Shown here piece after piece: positions 18,305 to 30,592 of a DNA stretch of 64,000 bases. The notes beneath the pieces are model-generated. The model worked only from the letters and a program-made list of their open reading frames with translations. It did not search any database and had not been told where the DNA came from. Source of the DNA: Variovorax sp. MHTC-1 (GTDB lineage: Bacteria > Pseudomonadota > Gammaproteobacteria > Burkholderiales > Burkholderiaceae_C); contig NZ_RWKI01000001.1 in the NCBI RefSeq assembly GCF_003984645.1, forward strand, positions 558,001 to 622,000, read 5' to 3'. Numbering within the stretch: the first letter of the stretch is position 1; each line of letters starts with the position of its first letter. Both the position numbers and the translations under genes were made by a program.

Positions 18305-18913
18305 ATGTCCAACCTCGACCCCGTTACCCCCGGCAAAGTCTCGCCGCTGCGCCCGCTGCCCAACCTGATCTTCGCCAGCCGCTGGCTGCAGTTGCCGCTG
18401 TACCTGGGCCTCATCGTTGCGCAGGGCGTGTACGTGGTGCACTTCCTGGTCGAGCTGTTTCACCTGGTCGAAGCGGCCTTCGGCAGCAAGCAGGCGCTGG
18501 AATCGCTCATCACCAGCATCGGCTACAAGACCAATGTGCCGGTCACGACGCTCAACGAGACCGTGATCATGCTGGTGGTGCTGGCGTTGATCGACGTGGT
18601 CATGATCTCCAACCTGCTGATCATGGTGATCGTCGGCGGCTACGAGACCTTCGTCAGCCGCATGAACCTCGAAGGCCACCGCGACCAGCCCGAGTGGCTG
18701 AGTCATGTGAACGCCTCGGTGCTGAAGGTCAAGCTGGCTACCGCCATCATCGGCATCAGCTCGATCCACCTGCTCAAGACCTTCATCAACGCCGACAACT
18801 ACACCGATCGGGTGCTGATCGCGCAGACGGCGATCCACATCACCTTCCTGCTGTCGGCCATGGCCATCGCCTATACCGACAAGCTGATGTCGCCCACGCC
18901 GCCGCATCACTGA
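18305..18913 (+). CDS. UPF0114 (YqhA/TIGR00645) membrane protein
   Basis: A 202-residue inner-membrane protein with four hydrophobic segments (about residues 32-57, 82-110, 140-160 and 172-195). It carries the family block NLLIMVIVGGYETFVSRMNL in the middle, which identifies it as UPF0114/YqhA. The biochemical role is unknown. It is convergent with fumC (8 bp between stops). Confidence 0.87.
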   Translation: MSNLDPVTPGKVSPLRPLPNLIFASRWLQLPLYLGLIVAQGVYVVHFLVELFHLVEAAFGSKQALESLITSIGYKTNVPVTTLNETVIMLVVLALIDVVMISNLLIMVIVGGYETFVSRMNLEGHRDQPEWLSHVNASVLKVKLATAIIGISSIHLLKTFINADNYTDRVLIAQTAIHITFLLSAMAIAYTDKLMSPTPPHH

Positions 18914-18921
18914 CGGCGGGA

Positions 18922-20307
18922 CTAGCGCCCGGTCATCTTTTCCGGCACCACCCACTGGTCGAACTGCTCGGCCGTGAGGTGGCCCGACGCGATGGCCGCC
19001 TCGCGCAGGCTCGTGCCTTCCTTGTGCGCCTTCTTCGCGATGAAGGCCGCCTTGTCGTAGCCGATGTGCGTGTTGAGCGCAGTCACCAGCATCAGCGAAC
19101 GCTGCACCAGTTCGGCGATGCGCTCGCGGTTGGGCTCGATGCCCGCCGCGCAATGGTCGTTGAAGCTCACCATCCCGTCGGCCAGCAGGCGCACGCTCTG
19201 CAGGAAGTTGTGCGCCACCATCGGGCGGAACACGTTGAGCTCGAAGTTGCCCGAGGCACCGCCGATGTTGATCGCGACGTCGTTGCCGAACACCTGCGCG
19301 GCCAGCATCGTCACCGCCTCGCTCTGCGTCGGGTTCACCTTGCCGGGCATGATCGACGAGCCCGGCTCGTTCTCGGGAATGCTCAGCTCGCCGATACCGC
19401 TGCGCGGGCCGCTCGCTAGCCAGCGCACGTCGTTGGCGATCTTGGTCATGCTCGCGGCAAGGGTCTTGAGCGCGCCGTGCGCATGCACGAGCCCGTCGAC
19501 CGAGGCCATGGCCTCGAACTTGTTCGGCGCCGTCACGAAAGGCAAGCTGGTGAGCTTCGCGAGTTCGGCCGCCACCTGCTCGGCGTAGCCCTTGGGCGCG
19601 TTGAGGCCTGTGCCGACCGCGGTGCCGCCCAGCGCCAACTCGCACAGGTGCGGCAGTGCGGCGCGCACGTGGGCTTCGCCGTGCGCGAGCTGCGCCACGT
19701 AGCCCGAGAATTCCTGGCCCAGCGTGAGCGGTGTCGCATCCTGCAAATGGGTGCGGCCGATCTTCACGATGTCGGCGAAGTCCCGCGATTTCTTTTCCAG
19801 CGTTCCGCGCAGCTTGGCGATGGCCGGCAGCAGCCGGTTGGTGATCGCATCGACCGCCGCCACGTGCATCGCGGTCGGAAACACGTCGTTCGAGGACTGG
19901 CTGCGATTCACGTCGTCGTTCGGATGCACGAGCCGCCCTTCCCCGCGCTCGCCGCCCAGCAGTTCGCTCGCGCGATTGGCCAGCACCTCGTTCACGTTCA
20001 TGTTGGTCTGCGTGCCCGAGCCGGTCTGCCACACCACCAGCGGGAATTCTTCGGGATGCCGGCCGGCGATCACCTCGTCGGCCGCGGCGACGATGGCCCT
20101 CGTCTTCTTCTCGTCCTGCAGGCCGAGCGCATGGTTGACCACGGCGGAGGCGCGCTTGACCTGCGCCAGGGCCTGGATGATCTCGCGCGGCTGCTGCTCG
20201 CCCGAGATGTCGAAGTTCTGCAGCGAGCGCTGGGTCTGCGCGCCCCAGAGCCGGTCTGCCGGCACTTCGATGGGGCCAAAGGTGTCGCGTTCGGTACGTG
20301 TCTTCAT
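18922..20307 (-). CDS. fumC: Fumarate hydratase, class II
   Basis: A 461-residue cytoplasmic, oxygen-stable fumarase interconverting fumarate and malate. The N-terminus carries [20 protein letters not shown]. The superfamily signature [11 protein letters not shown] is near residues 317-327, and conserved blocks [14 protein letters not shown] (near 97-110) and [14 protein letters not shown] (near 130-143) are intact. It is divergent from the class I fumarase gene with only 61 bp between start codons, so the two isoenzymes share one small promoter region. Confidence 0.96.
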   Translation of the reverse strand: MKTRTERDTFGPIEVPADRLWGAQTQRSLQNFDISGEQQPREIIQALAQVKRASAVVNHALGLQDEKKTRAIVAAADEVIAGRHPEEFPLVVWQTGSGTQTNMNVNEVLANRASELLGGERGEGRLVHPNDDVNRSQSSNDVFPTAMHVAAVDAITNRLLPAIAKLRGTLEKKSRDFADIVKIGRTHLQDATPLTLGQEFSGYVAQLAHGEAHVRAALPHLCELALGGTAVGTGLNAPKGYAEQVAAELAKLTSLPFVTAPNKFEAMASVDGLVHAHGALKTLAASMTKIANDVRWLASGPRSGIGELSIPENEPGSSIMPGKVNPTQSEAVTMLAAQVFGNDVAINIGGASGNFELNVFRPMVAHNFLQSVRLLADGMVSFNDHCAAGIEPNRERIAELVQRSLMLVTALNTHIGYDKAAFIAKKAHKEGTSLREAAIASGHLTAEQFDQWVVPEKMTGR

Positions 20308-20368
20308 GGGCGGGCCTGAGCTGTCAAAATGGAGGGCCCGCCAGTATCCGTCCAAGCCAGAACCCCCA

Positions 20369-21922
20369 ATGACCACCACGATTCAACAAGCCGACCTGAT
20401 CGAGTCGGTTGCCGCAGCGCTGCAATACATCAGCTACTACCACCCGACCGACTACATCGCCCACCTGGCCCGCGCCTACGAGCGCGAGCAGAGCCCGGCG
20501 GCCAAGGACGCGATGGCGCAGATCCTCACCAACAGCAAGATGAGCGCGACCGGCCAGCGCCCGATTTGCCAGGACACCGGCATCGTCAACGTGTTCCTCA
20601 AGGTCGGCATGGACGTGCGCTGGGGCGGCTTCACCGGCGGCCTGGACGACGCCATCAACGAGGGCGTGCGCCGCGGCTACAACCATCCCGACAACACGCT
20701 GCGCGCCTCGGTCGTGGCCGACCCGCAGTTCGACCGCAAGAACACCAAGGACAACACGCCGGCTGTGATCTTCACCGAGATCGTGCCGGGCAACACCGTC
20801 GAGGTGACGGTCGCGGCCAAGGGCGGCGGCAGCGAGAACAAGAGCAAGCTGGCGATGCTGAACCCCGGCGACAGCGTGGTCGACTGGGTGCTCAAGACCG
20901 TGCCCACCATGGGCGCCGGCTGGTGTCCGCCGGGCATGCTGGGCATCGGCATCGGCGGCACGGCCGAGAAGGCCGCCCTGCTCGCCAAGGAAAGCCTGAT
21001 GGACGACCTCGACATGCACGAGCTGCTGGCGAAGAAGCGCTCGGGCGCCGAGCTTAGCAAGGTGGAGGCGCTGCGGGTCGAGCTCTACGAGAAGGTGAAT
21101 GCACTGGGCATCGGCGCGCAGGGCCTCGGCGGCCTCGCGACCGTGCTCGACGTCAAGATCAAGATGTACCCGACGCACGCGGCGAGCAAGCCGGTGGCGA
21201 TGATCCCGAACTGCGCCGCCACGCGCCATGCGCACTTCGTGCTCGACGGCTCGGGCCCTGTGTACCTCGAGGCGCCCTCGCTGGATCTGTGGCCCAAGAT
21301 CGACTGGGCGCCCGACTACAACAAGAGCAAGCGCGTCGACCTCGACAAGCTCACGCCGGCAGAGGTCGCGAGCTGGAAGCCGGGCGACACGCTGCTGCTC
21401 AACGGCAAGATGCTCACCGGCCGCGATGCGGCGCACAAGCGCATCGCCGACATGCTGGCCAAGGGCGAGCAGCTGCCGGTGGACTTCACCAACCGCGTGA
21501 TCTATTACGTCGGCCCGGTCGATCCGGTCAAGGACGAAGCCGTGGGTCCGGCCGGCCCGACCACCGCCACGCGGATGGACGGCTTCACCGAGATGATGCT
21601 CGCGAAGACCGGACTGATCGCGATGATCGGCAAGGCCGAGCGCGGACCGGTCGCGATCGAGGCGATCAAGAAGCACCAGAGCGCCTACCTGATGGCGGTG
21701 GGCGGCGCGGCGTACCTGGTGAGCAAGGCGATCAAGACTGCCAAGGTGGTGGGCTTCGCCGACCTCGGCATGGAGGCGATCTACGAGTTCGACGTGGCGG
21801 ACATGCCGGTCACGGTGGCGGTGGACGCCGGCGGCACCAGCGCCCATATCACCGGCCCGGCCGAATGGCAGAAGCGCATCGCCAGCGGCGAGTTCAAGAC
21901 CATCATGATGGAAGCCGCTTGA
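20369..21922 (+). CDS. fumA: Fumarate hydratase, class I (iron-sulfur)
   Basis: A 517-residue fused class I fumarase with both alpha-type and beta-type regions, dependent on a [4Fe-4S] cluster and oxygen sensitive. The N-terminal [20 protein letters not shown] and the ligand-containing [17 protein letters not shown] are typical. The C-terminal half carries the [15 protein letters not shown] segment and a [13 protein letters not shown] block. The ATG at 20369 is the first credible start; a longer frame upstream is antisense to fumC. It overlaps the TTG start of murI by three bases, so murI is co-transcribed and probably coupled. Confidence 0.94.
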   Translation: MTTTIQQADLIESVAAALQYISYYHPTDYIAHLARAYEREQSPAAKDAMAQILTNSKMSATGQRPICQDTGIVNVFLKVGMDVRWGGFTGGLDDAINEGVRRGYNHPDNTLRASVVADPQFDRKNTKDNTPAVIFTEIVPGNTVEVTVAAKGGGSENKSKLAMLNPGDSVVDWVLKTVPTMGAGWCPPGMLGIGIGGTAEKAALLAKESLMDDLDMHELLAKKRSGAELSKVEALRVELYEKVNALGIGAQGLGGLATVLDVKIKMYPTHAASKPVAMIPNCAATRHAHFVLDGSGPVYLEAPSLDLWPKIDWAPDYNKSKRVDLDKLTPAEVASWKPGDTLLLNGKMLTGRDAAHKRIADMLAKGEQLPVDFTNRVIYYVGPVDPVKDEAVGPAGPTTATRMDGFTEMMLAKTGLIAMIGKAERGPVAIEAIKKHQSAYLMAVGGAAYLVSKAIKTAKVVGFADLGMEAIYEFDVADMPVTVAVDAGGTSAHITGPAEWQKRIASGEFKTIMMEAA

Positions 21923-22743
21923 GCGAATTTCCGATCGGTGTGTTCGACAGCGGCGTCGGCGGCCTCTCGGTCCTCAATGCGCTGCGCGAGGAACTGCCGC
22001 ACGAACGCTTCGTCTACTTCGCCGACACGGGCCACGCGCCCTACGGCGAGCGCGGCGATGCCTACGTGGCCGAGCGAAGCCGCGCGGTCGCGCTTTACCT
22101 GCTCGATCGGCATCGGATCAAGGCACTGGTCGTGGCTTGCAATACCGCGACGGCGGCTGCCATCCACGAACTGCGCGCCGATCACCCTGCGCTGCCGCTG
22201 GTCGGCGTCGAGCCCGCGCTCAAGCCCGCGGTGGCGACGAGCCGTACCGGCCGAATCGCGGTCATCGCGACCCGCGTAACCCTGGAAAGCCGCAAGTTCG
22301 AGGCCCTGCATGCATCGCTGGCCGCGCAGGCGGACTTTCGCATCGTTCCCTGCGACGGTCTGGCGGGTGCGATCGAGCGGTCCGACCACAGGGAGATCGC
22401 TGCACTGAGCCAACGCTACCTGAACGCTGCAGGCACTTTCGGCAGCGCGCCGGGACAGATCGACACACTCGTGCTCGGCTGCACCCACTACCCCTTCATC
22501 GCGACCGAGCTGCGCCGCCATGCCGGCGACGTGGTGCGCTTCATCGATACCGGCGCGCCGGTCGCGCAGCAGACGCGACGGCTGCTGTCCCAGGCCGGGC
22601 AGCTGGCCGAAACGGGTGGCGGCGCCGTCGTGCTCGTCTGCAGCGCGGCACCCGATGCGCTCGATGCTGCCGCGGCGCGCTGGCTCACGCGGCCTGCCGA
22701 CCGCGTGACGACCGCCATCGCATCGACGGCGACGATCGCCTGA
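21919..22743 (+). CDS. murI: Glutamate racemase
   Basis: A 274-residue enzyme making D-glutamate for peptidoglycan. Two catalytic cysteine motifs are present: VACNTATAAA near residues 71-80 and LGCTHYPF near residues 186-193. The N-terminal IGVFDSGVGGLSVL near residues 6-19 is also canonical. The only start consistent with the conserved N-terminus is a TTG at 21919, embedded in the stop region of the fumarase gene (CTTGAGC). The weak start plus overlap suggests translational coupling to fumA, an unusual link of a TCA enzyme with cell-wall synthesis. Confidence 0.94.
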   Translation: MSEFPIGVFDSGVGGLSVLNALREELPHERFVYFADTGHAPYGERGDAYVAERSRAVALYLLDRHRIKALVVACNTATAAAIHELRADHPALPLVGVEPALKPAVATSRTGRIAVIATRVTLESRKFEALHASLAAQADFRIVPCDGLAGAIERSDHREIAALSQRYLNAAGTFGSAPGQIDTLVLGCTHYPFIATELRRHAGDVVRFIDTGAPVAQQTRRLLSQAGQLAETGGGAVVLVCSAAPDALDAAAARWLTRPADRVTTAIASTATIA

Positions 22744-22750
22744 TCCGTCC

Positions 22751-23512
22751 ATGCGCGGCCGCCTGCTCCTTGCCCCGCTGCTGGCCGCCTTCTGTGTTGC
22801 CGGCCACGCGGCCTGCGACACCGGCCTCGCGGAGCGCATGCATGCCAAGCTGCATCCGAAGCGCCTGCTCGACCACGAGCGCGCGGTGTGCCAGCCTTGG
22901 CGCGGCTTCGCCGGCCGCTTCATCGTAGTGCTGCCGATGCCGCGTCCAACCTCAAAACCCGGTTTCACGGAGTTCGATCTCGACGTGCTCGTGGTACAGC
23001 AGGCCGACAACGGCAACACGGATCGCGCGGCGGTGGTCAGCCGCCTGCTCCAGCCCGCGGCGCTGACCGAAGACGCGGTCCGCGTCGGCGCGATCAAGGT
23101 CGATACGGCGCGCTATACGCTGGCCGGCGACGCACGCGCATTCGGCGTTCGCGTCATCCGCCAGGGCTCGTCCCGCGCCAATCCCTATTCGAGCGAAACG
23201 CTCACCTTGTACGTCCCCCAGGGCGCCAAGCTGGCCAAGGTGCTCGACGGGCTCGAGACGACGCTGGAACGCGGCGAATGGGACACCAACTGCGCCGGCA
23301 ACTTCGAGACCGTGCGCGGCAGCCTGTCGATCGCACGCAGCACGAGCAACGGCTACGCCGATCTGCTGCTGCGCCAGACGCGTACCCAGACCCGCTCCAT
23401 CCCGCAGGGCGAAGAATGCGTGACGCACGAGCGGCCGGCGAAGTTCACGTCGATGATGCTGCGCTACGACGGGATGATCTACCGCAGCGCCAAGGGCGCG
23501 GCTTCCGACTGA
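22751..23512 (+). CDS. Exported protein of unknown function
   Basis: A 253-residue protein with a clear Sec signal peptide (residues 1-20, LLLAPLLAAFCVAGHA) followed at once by a cysteine-containing start of the mature chain (ACDTGLAERMH). Four cysteines in the mature chain (two early in CDTG and VCQPW, then NCAGN and EECVT) could form disulfides in the periplasm. I do not recognise a family. It begins 7 bp after murI and may be in the same transcript. Its last 34 bp overlap the 3' end of the convergent MFS gene. Confidence 0.68.
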   Translation: MRGRLLLAPLLAAFCVAGHAACDTGLAERMHAKLHPKRLLDHERAVCQPWRGFAGRFIVVLPMPRPTSKPGFTEFDLDVLVVQQADNGNTDRAAVVSRLLQPAALTEDAVRVGAIKVDTARYTLAGDARAFGVRVIRQGSSRANPYSSETLTLYVPQGAKLAKVLDGLETTLERGEWDTNCAGNFETVRGSLSIARSTSNGYADLLLRQTRTQTRSIPQGEECVTHERPAKFTSMMLRYDGMIYRSAKGAASD

Positions 23513-24813
23513 GACGTTTCACGCAGCGCCGCAGCGCGGCCGCGCCGCATGTCGATCGGGATCAGCAACAGCAGGCCGCCGACGAACAGCACGGCGGTCG
23601 AGAGGATGGCAATGCGCTGGTTGCCGCCGGTCATCCAGGTGATGGCCCCATAGCTCAGCGGCCCGATGATGCCTGCCAGCCGCGTCGCGAAGGTCCAGAG
23701 CCCGAAGAACTCGGCGAGCTGGCGCGGCGGCGCCAGCACGCCGGTCATGGCGCGGCCGGCCGACTGGCTCGAACCCATCGCCAGGCCGGCGATGGACGCG
23801 GCCCACCAGAAGCCGCCCTTGGTGGTGACCGAAGCGGCGATCACGCACACGGCGATCCAGGCCACGAGCGCACCAGCCAGCGCGCGCCGGTGGCCGATGC
23901 GGTCCTGCAGGTAGCCGAAGCCGAAGGCGCCGAGCGCGGCCGCGATGTTGAGCACGAAGATCAGCACCATGGTCTCGCTGGCGACGAAGCCGATCACCTG
24001 CTCGGCGTAGATCGCCGCCAGCGTGATCGCCACTGCCACCCCGCCCTGATAGCAGACCGTACAGGCCAGGAGCCACATGAAGTCGCTGTAGGCGCGCGCC
24101 TCGCGGAAGGTGTGACCCAGCTGCTGCCAAGCGCTCTGGCGCGCACCGGCGGTCTGCGGCAGCGCGCGCTCGGGCAGCAGCGCGAAGGTGGCGCAAGCCG
24201 CCGCGCCGTAGAGCGCAGCCGTGATCAGCATCGTGACCGGCACGAAATGCGCGGCAGGCAGGCCCTTGGCCTGTGCCGAGAGCACATAGGCCAGGCACAG
24301 CCCGAGCGCGAGCATGCCGCCGATGTAGCCGAAGGCCCAGCCCCATCCGCTGACCTTGCCCATGCCCTCGGCCGTGGCGAGTTCGGGCAGGAAGGCGCCG
24401 GTGAGCGATTCGCCATAGGAGTAGAAGGTGTTGGAGAGGACCACCAGCCCCATCGCCATCGCCACCGCATACGGACCGCCGAGCTGCGGCGTAAGCGCGA
24501 GGGCCGCCGTGCCGAGCACGCAGCCGGCCGTGACGATGGCCAGCACACGCTTCTTGGCCGCATGCAGATCGGCCCAGGCGCCGATGGCCGGCATCGACAG
24601 CATCACGATCGCGTATGAAGTGCTCAGCGCCGCCGTCCATGCGAAGGTGGCCCAGGGCTCGCCCTTGGCGATGCCGCCGACGAAGTAGGCAGCGAACACC
24701 GCTGTGATGACCACCGTGGTGTAGCCCGAGTTGGCGAAGTCGTACATCGCCCAGCCGAAGACTTCGCGCTTGCGCACGCCGGGACGGAGGGCAGATTGTG
24801 AAAACAAGGCCAA
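23479..24813 (-). CDS. MFS transporter, UMF1/Atg22-like family
   Basis: A roughly 444-residue inner-membrane transporter with about twelve hydrophobic segments. The N-terminal REVFGWAMYDFANSGYTTVV is the hallmark of the UMF1 (Atg22-like) branch of the major facilitator superfamily. The substrate is unknown. The start is uncertain: a TTG at 24813 is preceded by GAGGAGAG at good spacing, while in-frame ATGs at 24846 and 24879 lack such a site and would add polar residues before the first segment; I chose the TTG. The 3' end overlaps the upstream convergent gene by 34 bp. Confidence 0.82.
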   Translation of the reverse strand: MALFSQSALRPGVRKREVFGWAMYDFANSGYTTVVITAVFAAYFVGGIAKGEPWATFAWTAALSTSYAIVMLSMPAIGAWADLHAAKKRVLAIVTAGCVLGTAALALTPQLGGPYAVAMAMGLVVLSNTFYSYGESLTGAFLPELATAEGMGKVSGWGWAFGYIGGMLALGLCLAYVLSAQAKGLPAAHFVPVTMLITAALYGAAACATFALLPERALPQTAGARQSAWQQLGHTFREARAYSDFMWLLACTVCYQGGVAVAITLAAIYAEQVIGFVASETMVLIFVLNIAAALGAFGFGYLQDRIGHRRALAGALVAWIAVCVIAASVTTKGGFWWAASIAGLAMGSSQSAGRAMTGVLAPPRQLAEFFGLWTFATRLAGIIGPLSYGAITWMTGGNQRIAILSTAVLFVGGLLLLIPIDMRRGRAAALRETSQSEAAPLALR

Positions 24814-24882
24814 GCGACTCTCCTCGAACAGAAGGTCGCCGAGCATAGCGGAGCGGCTTGACCGCTCCATGGCACGCACTCG

Positions 24883-25515
24883 CTAATGCAGGTGGCGCGG
24901 GCGGCGTCCGCCGCCGTGGCCGCCCGAGCCCGGACCGCCGGTGCCACCGCGCGGACGCTTGCCGATCTCGAGCGAATTCACCAAGGCATCGAAGCGGTCG
25001 CCGAAGAGCTTGTCGATTTCTGCCACCACGCCGCCGAGCTCGGAGCCGTCGAAATGGCGCTCCATGAGGTTGACCACGTCTTCCACCAGCAGGTCGCGCT
25101 GCACCTGCATGATGGCTGCCGGATTCGGGCCCACGAACAGCATGAGGAAATCGTCGCGCGACTCTTCGTCGGGGTCGCCCTCTTCCTCGTCGAAGTCGGT
25201 GTCGTAGAAGGTGACTTCAAGCGCAGCGCCCTGCTCGGCGAGTTCGTTGAGTCCCATGCACATCTCGTCGAGTGCCTGGCGGAAATCCTCGTCGCCGGCC
25301 ACCGTCCAGCAGATCTGGAGCATGTGCTCCTTCTGCTCGAAGCGGATGCCCGGCTCTTCTTCGTAGACGCTGGTCGCGCCATCGGCCAACGACTTGGCGC
25401 CGGCATATTTCCACAGCGGCTTCAGCGCTTCCTGGATCTGCTCGAAGCTCACATCGGAACGCAGCGGCACATCGCCGTGCACATGGATTTCGAACGGAGC
25501 GTTGTAGCGAGGCAT
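24883..25515 (-). CDS. Conserved hypothetical protein with acidic core and Gly/Arg/His tail
   Basis: A 210-residue cytoplasmic protein with no signal peptide or membrane segment. It begins MPRYNAPFEIHVHGDVPLR and has a strongly acidic stretch near residues 111-125 (DTDFDEEEGDPDEESRDD). It ends in a low-complexity Gly/Arg/His tail (about residues 187-210). I do not recognise a function; similar proteins seem restricted to Burkholderiales. It is flanked by tRNA-Leu on one side and the MFS gene on the other, all on the minus strand. Confidence 0.62.
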   Translation of the reverse strand: MPRYNAPFEIHVHGDVPLRSDVSFEQIQEALKPLWKYAGAKSLADGATSVYEEEPGIRFEQKEHMLQICWTVAGDEDFRQALDEMCMGLNELAEQGAALEVTFYDTDFDEEEGDPDEESRDDFLMLFVGPNPAAIMQVQRDLLVEDVVNLMERHFDGSELGGVVAEIDKLFGDRFDALVNSLEIGKRPRGGTGGPGSGGHGGGRRPRHLH

Positions 25516-25537
25516 GTCATTGCTCCCTTGTATGTGA

Positions 25538-25630
25538 TGGTGCCCGGAACCGGGGTCGAACCGGTATGCCCCTTATGCAGGAAGCGGCGGATTTTAAGTC
25601 CGATGTGTCTACCAATTTCACCATCCGGGC
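25538..25630 (-). tRNA. tRNA-Leu (anticodon TAA), CCA encoded
   Basis: The acceptor stem GCCCGGA pairs with TCCGGGC; the D-arm region is GTGAAATTGGTAGACA. The anticodon loop CTTAAAA has TAA as anticodon, a long variable arm typical of class II tRNAs is present, and the T-arm is GGTTCGACCCC. The 3' CCA is encoded. It is one of three tRNA genes in a row on the minus strand downstream of lon's opposite flank. Confidence 0.96.
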
Positions 25631-25660
25631 GTCCTGGCGGATATGCACGATAACCGAAAC

Positions 25661-25696
25661 AAAAACAGCCCCGGCAACGATGGTTGGTGGGGCTGT
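25661..25696 (-). terminator. Intrinsic terminator between tRNA-Cys and tRNA-Leu
   Basis: On the minus strand ACAGCCCC (from 25696) pairs with GGGGCTGT (to 25665) and a run of T residues follows. It should end transcripts carrying tRNA-Gly and tRNA-Cys before tRNA-Leu(TAA), unless read-through occurs. Confidence 0.75.
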
Positions 25697-25716
25697 CGGA
25701 TCGATATCGATATGGA

Positions 25717-25790
25717 TGGAGGCGCGACCCGGAGTCGAACCGGGCTAGACGGATTTGCAATCCGTTGCATAACCGCTTTGCTATCGCGCC
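25717..25790 (-). tRNA. tRNA-Cys (anticodon GCA), CCA encoded
   Basis: The acceptor stem GGCGCGA pairs with TCGCGCC, the discriminator base is U as expected for tRNA-Cys, the anticodon loop TTGCAAA contains GCA, and the T-arm contains GGTTCGACTCC. The 3' CCA is encoded. Confidence 0.97.
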
Positions 25791-25810
25791 CTGCTGTTTG
25801 AACTCGCGAA

Positions 25811-25839
25811 AAAAAGGGAAGCCCGAAGCTTCCCTTTTT
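25811..25839. terminator. Hairpin between tRNA-Gly and tRNA-Cys (bidirectional terminator-like)
   Basis: A perfect 12-bp stem (AAAAAGGGAAGC / GCTTCCCTTTTT) with a 5-nt loop, with A- and T-runs on its outer ends. It may terminate or act as a processing site between the tRNA genes. Confidence 0.65.
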
Positions 25840-25845
25840 CAAAAC

Positions 25846-25921
25846 TGGAGCGGGAAAAGAGTCTCGAACTCTCGACCTCAACCTTGGCAAGGTTGCGCTC
25901 TACCAACTGAGCTATTCCCGC
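25846..25921 (-). tRNA. tRNA-Gly (anticodon GCC), CCA encoded
   Basis: The acceptor stem GCGGGAA pairs with TTCCCGC; the D-arm is AGCTCAGTTGGTAGAGC, the anticodon loop TTGCCAA contains GCC, and the T-loop is GTTCGAGAC. The CCA is encoded. It lies 54 bp downstream of lon on the same strand. Confidence 0.97.
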
Positions 25922-25975
25922 GTTTCGAGCCTCGAATTATATAGCATTTTTTCGGGGCCTCGCAAGTCTCGCGAC

Positions 25976-28417
<2,442 letters not shown>

Positions 28418-28442
28418 GGAAATCCTTTACTTGATCATGGAA

Positions 28443-28470
28443 AGATGGTCGGCCACGCGCGCTTTTCAAG
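28443..28470 (-). promoter_or_regulatory. Sigma-32 (RpoH) heat-shock promoter of lon
   Basis: On the minus strand CTTGAAAA (28470-28463) is followed after 14 nt by CCATCT (28448-28443), close to the RpoH consensus CTTGAAA - N11-16 - CCCCATNT. Transcription would start near 28435, just before the lon start at 28417. Confidence 0.72.
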
Positions 28471-28540
28471 CCCGCGGGCACGGTAATCGCCGAAGACGCC
28501 GGTCGCCGGTATCGGAGGAGCCGGCCGGAAGGTCACTCAA

Positions 28541-29806
28541 TCAGGCCTTCTTGGCCGCCTCGCGGTACACGAGGAGCGGTGGCTTGTTTTCGTCGATTGT
28601 CGATTCTTCGACCACGACCTTGTCGACGTTGGTGGCATTCGGCAGTTCGAACATGGTGTCGATCAGCGATTGCTCCAGGATCGAACGCAGGCCTCGCGCG
28701 CCGGTCTTGCGGGCCAGCGCCTTGCGTGCGATGGCCTTGAGCGCGGCCGGGCGAACCTCGAGGTCGACGCCTTCCATCTGCAGCAGCTTGGTGAACTGCT
28801 TGACCACCGCGTTCTTCGGCTCGGTCAGGATCTGCACCAGCGCGTCTTCGCTGAGCTCGGCCAGCGAGGCCACGACCGGCATGCGGCCGACGAGCTCTGG
28901 AATCAGGCCGAACTTGATCAGGTCTTCGGGCTCGACCTCGCGGAATACCTCGGTGATGCTGCGCTGCTTCTTGCTCTTGACCGAGGCGCCGAAGCCGATG
29001 CCCGACGCTTCGGTGCGGTTTTCGATCACCTTCTCGAGCCCGGCGAAGGCGCCGCCGCAGATGAAAAGGATGTTGGTCGTGTCGATCTGCAGGAAGTCCT
29101 GGTTGGGGTGCTTGCGGCCGCCCTGCGGCGGCACGCTGGCCATGGTGCCTTCGATCAGCTTGAGCAGCGCCTGCTGCACACCCTCGCCCGACACGTCGCG
29201 CGTGATCGAGGGGTTGTCGGACTTGCGCGAGATCTTGTCGATCTCATCGATGTAGACGATGCCGCGCTGGGCACGCTCGACCTCGTAGTTGCAGCTCTGC
29301 AGCAGCTTCTGGATGATGTTCTCGACGTCTTCGCCGACGTAGCCGGCTTCGGTCAGCGTGGTGGCGTCGGCCATCACGAAGGGCACGTCGAGCATGCGCG
29401 CGAGCGTCTGGGCCAGCAGGGTCTTGCCCGAGCCCGTAGGGCCGATCAGGAGGATGTTGCTCTTGCTGAGCTCGACGTCGTCGCCCTTGGCCTTGTCCTT
29501 GTGGCGCAGGCGCTTGTAGTGGTTGTAGACCGCGACCGACAGCATGCGCTTGGCCGGCTCCTGGCCGATCACGTAGTTGTCGAGGTTGGCCTTGATTTCG
29601 AGCGGCGTCGGCAGGTCGCTGCGCGCCTCGCGCGCCTCTTCACCGGCGGGCAGCTCATCGCGAATGATCTCGTTGCAGAGATCGATGCATTCGTCGCAGA
29701 TGAAAACCGACGGTCCGGCAATCAGCTTCTTGACCTCGTGCTGGCTCTTCCCGCAGAACGAGCAATAAAGCGTTTTTTCGCTGGAGGAGCCTTTTTTCTC
29801 GGCCAT
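28541..29806 (-). CDS. clpX: ClpXP unfoldase subunit ClpX
   Basis: A 421-residue AAA+ unfoldase that delivers substrates to ClpP. The N-terminal C4 zinc finger is complete (CSFCGKS near residues 15-21 and ICDECIDLC near 35-43). Walker [12 protein letters not shown] is near 120-130, Walker [11 protein letters not shown] near 183-192, and the IGF-type ClpP-binding loop region appears as the GIGFGA segment. The gene lies on the same strand downstream of clpP, but a strong terminator in the 138-bp gap separates them, so it probably has its own promoter. Confidence 0.97.
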   Translation of the reverse strand: MAEKKGSSSEKTLYCSFCGKSQHEVKKLIAGPSVFICDECIDLCNEIIRDELPAGEEAREARSDLPTPLEIKANLDNYVIGQEPAKRMLSVAVYNHYKRLRHKDKAKGDDVELSKSNILLIGPTGSGKTLLAQTLARMLDVPFVMADATTLTEAGYVGEDVENIIQKLLQSCNYEVERAQRGIVYIDEIDKISRKSDNPSITRDVSGEGVQQALLKLIEGTMASVPPQGGRKHPNQDFLQIDTTNILFICGGAFAGLEKVIENRTEASGIGFGASVKSKKQRSITEVFREVEPEDLIKFGLIPELVGRMPVVASLAELSEDALVQILTEPKNAVVKQFTKLLQMEGVDLEVRPAALKAIARKALARKTGARGLRSILEQSLIDTMFELPNATNVDKVVVEESTIDENKPPLLVYREAAKKA

Positions 29807-29881
29807 GGGCAGGTGCCTCGTAACAGGGGTTTAACAATGATAGCGAAGATGGGAGTCCCCCGAACCGGCGAACACCGGAAC

Positions 29882-29917
29882 AAAAACGGCGCTTTCCGTG
29901 CGGAAAGCGCCGTTTTT
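29882..29917. terminator. Strong terminator between clpP and clpX
   Basis: A perfect inverted repeat (AAAAACGGCGCTTTCC / GGAAAGCGCCGTTTTT) with a GTGC loop. The GC core with flanking A and T runs can terminate in both directions; for clpP (minus strand) it lies 28 bp past the stop codon. Confidence 0.9.
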
Positions 29918-29944
29918 GCCTGGGCGCCTCGGCGCCGGGGTACC

Positions 29945-30553
29945 TCAACTGCGCTTGGCGATCACCTGATCGATCAGTCCGTATTCCTTCGACTCGTCGG
30001 CGGTCAGGAAGTAGTCGCGCTCGGTATCGCGGGCGATCTTCTCCAAGGCCTGGCCGGTGCGCTCGGCCAGGATGCGGTTCATCTGCTCGCGCGTCTTCAG
30101 GATGTCGCGGGCATGGATCTCGATGTCGGTGGCCTGGCCGCGGGCGCCGCCCAGCACCTGGTGGATCATGATCTTGGAGTTGGGCAGCGAGAAACGCTTG
30201 CCCTTCTCGCCGGCTGCCAGCAGGAAGGCGCCCATGCTGGCCGCGAAGCCGATGCACAGGGTGGACACGTCGGGCTTGATGAACTGCATGGTGTCGTAGA
30301 TCGCCATGCCGGCGCTCACGCTGCCGCCCGGGGAATTGATGTAGAACGAAATGTCCTTGTCCGGGTTTTCGCTCTCAAGGAACAGCAGCTGCGCCACCAC
30401 CAGGTTGGCGGTCTGGTCGTTCACCTCGCCGACCAGGAAGATCACCCGCTCCTTGAGCAGCCGCGAATAGATGTCGTAAGACCGCTCGCCGCGACCCGAT
30501 TGCTCGATGACCATCGGAATCATGCCGAGGCCCTGAATTTCCTGTGCGCTCAT
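29945..30553 (-). CDS. clpP: ATP-dependent Clp protease proteolytic subunit
   Basis: A 202-residue serine peptidase forming the double-ring ClpP chamber. The catalytic triad is visible: Ser in [14 protein letters not shown] (near residue 103), His in [12 protein letters not shown] (near 128) and Asp in the [15 protein letters not shown] segment (near 177). The ATG at 30553 follows GGAGAGC, a good ribosome binding site; a longer frame upstream crosses the promoter and is not used. A sigma-32 promoter lies just upstream. It is downstream of tig on the same strand (tig-clpP-clpX-lon order). Confidence 0.97.
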   Translation of the reverse strand: MSAQEIQGLGMIPMVIEQSGRGERSYDIYSRLLKERVIFLVGEVNDQTANLVVAQLLFLESENPDKDISFYINSPGGSVSAGMAIYDTMQFIKPDVSTLCIGFAASMGAFLLAAGEKGKRFSLPNSKIMIHQVLGGARGQATDIEIHARDILKTREQMNRILAERTGQALEKIARDTERDYFLTADESKEYGLIDQVIAKRS

Positions 30554-30592
30554 GTTTTGCTCTCCAGAGAGGGGTTGTACTGTACCCAGACG

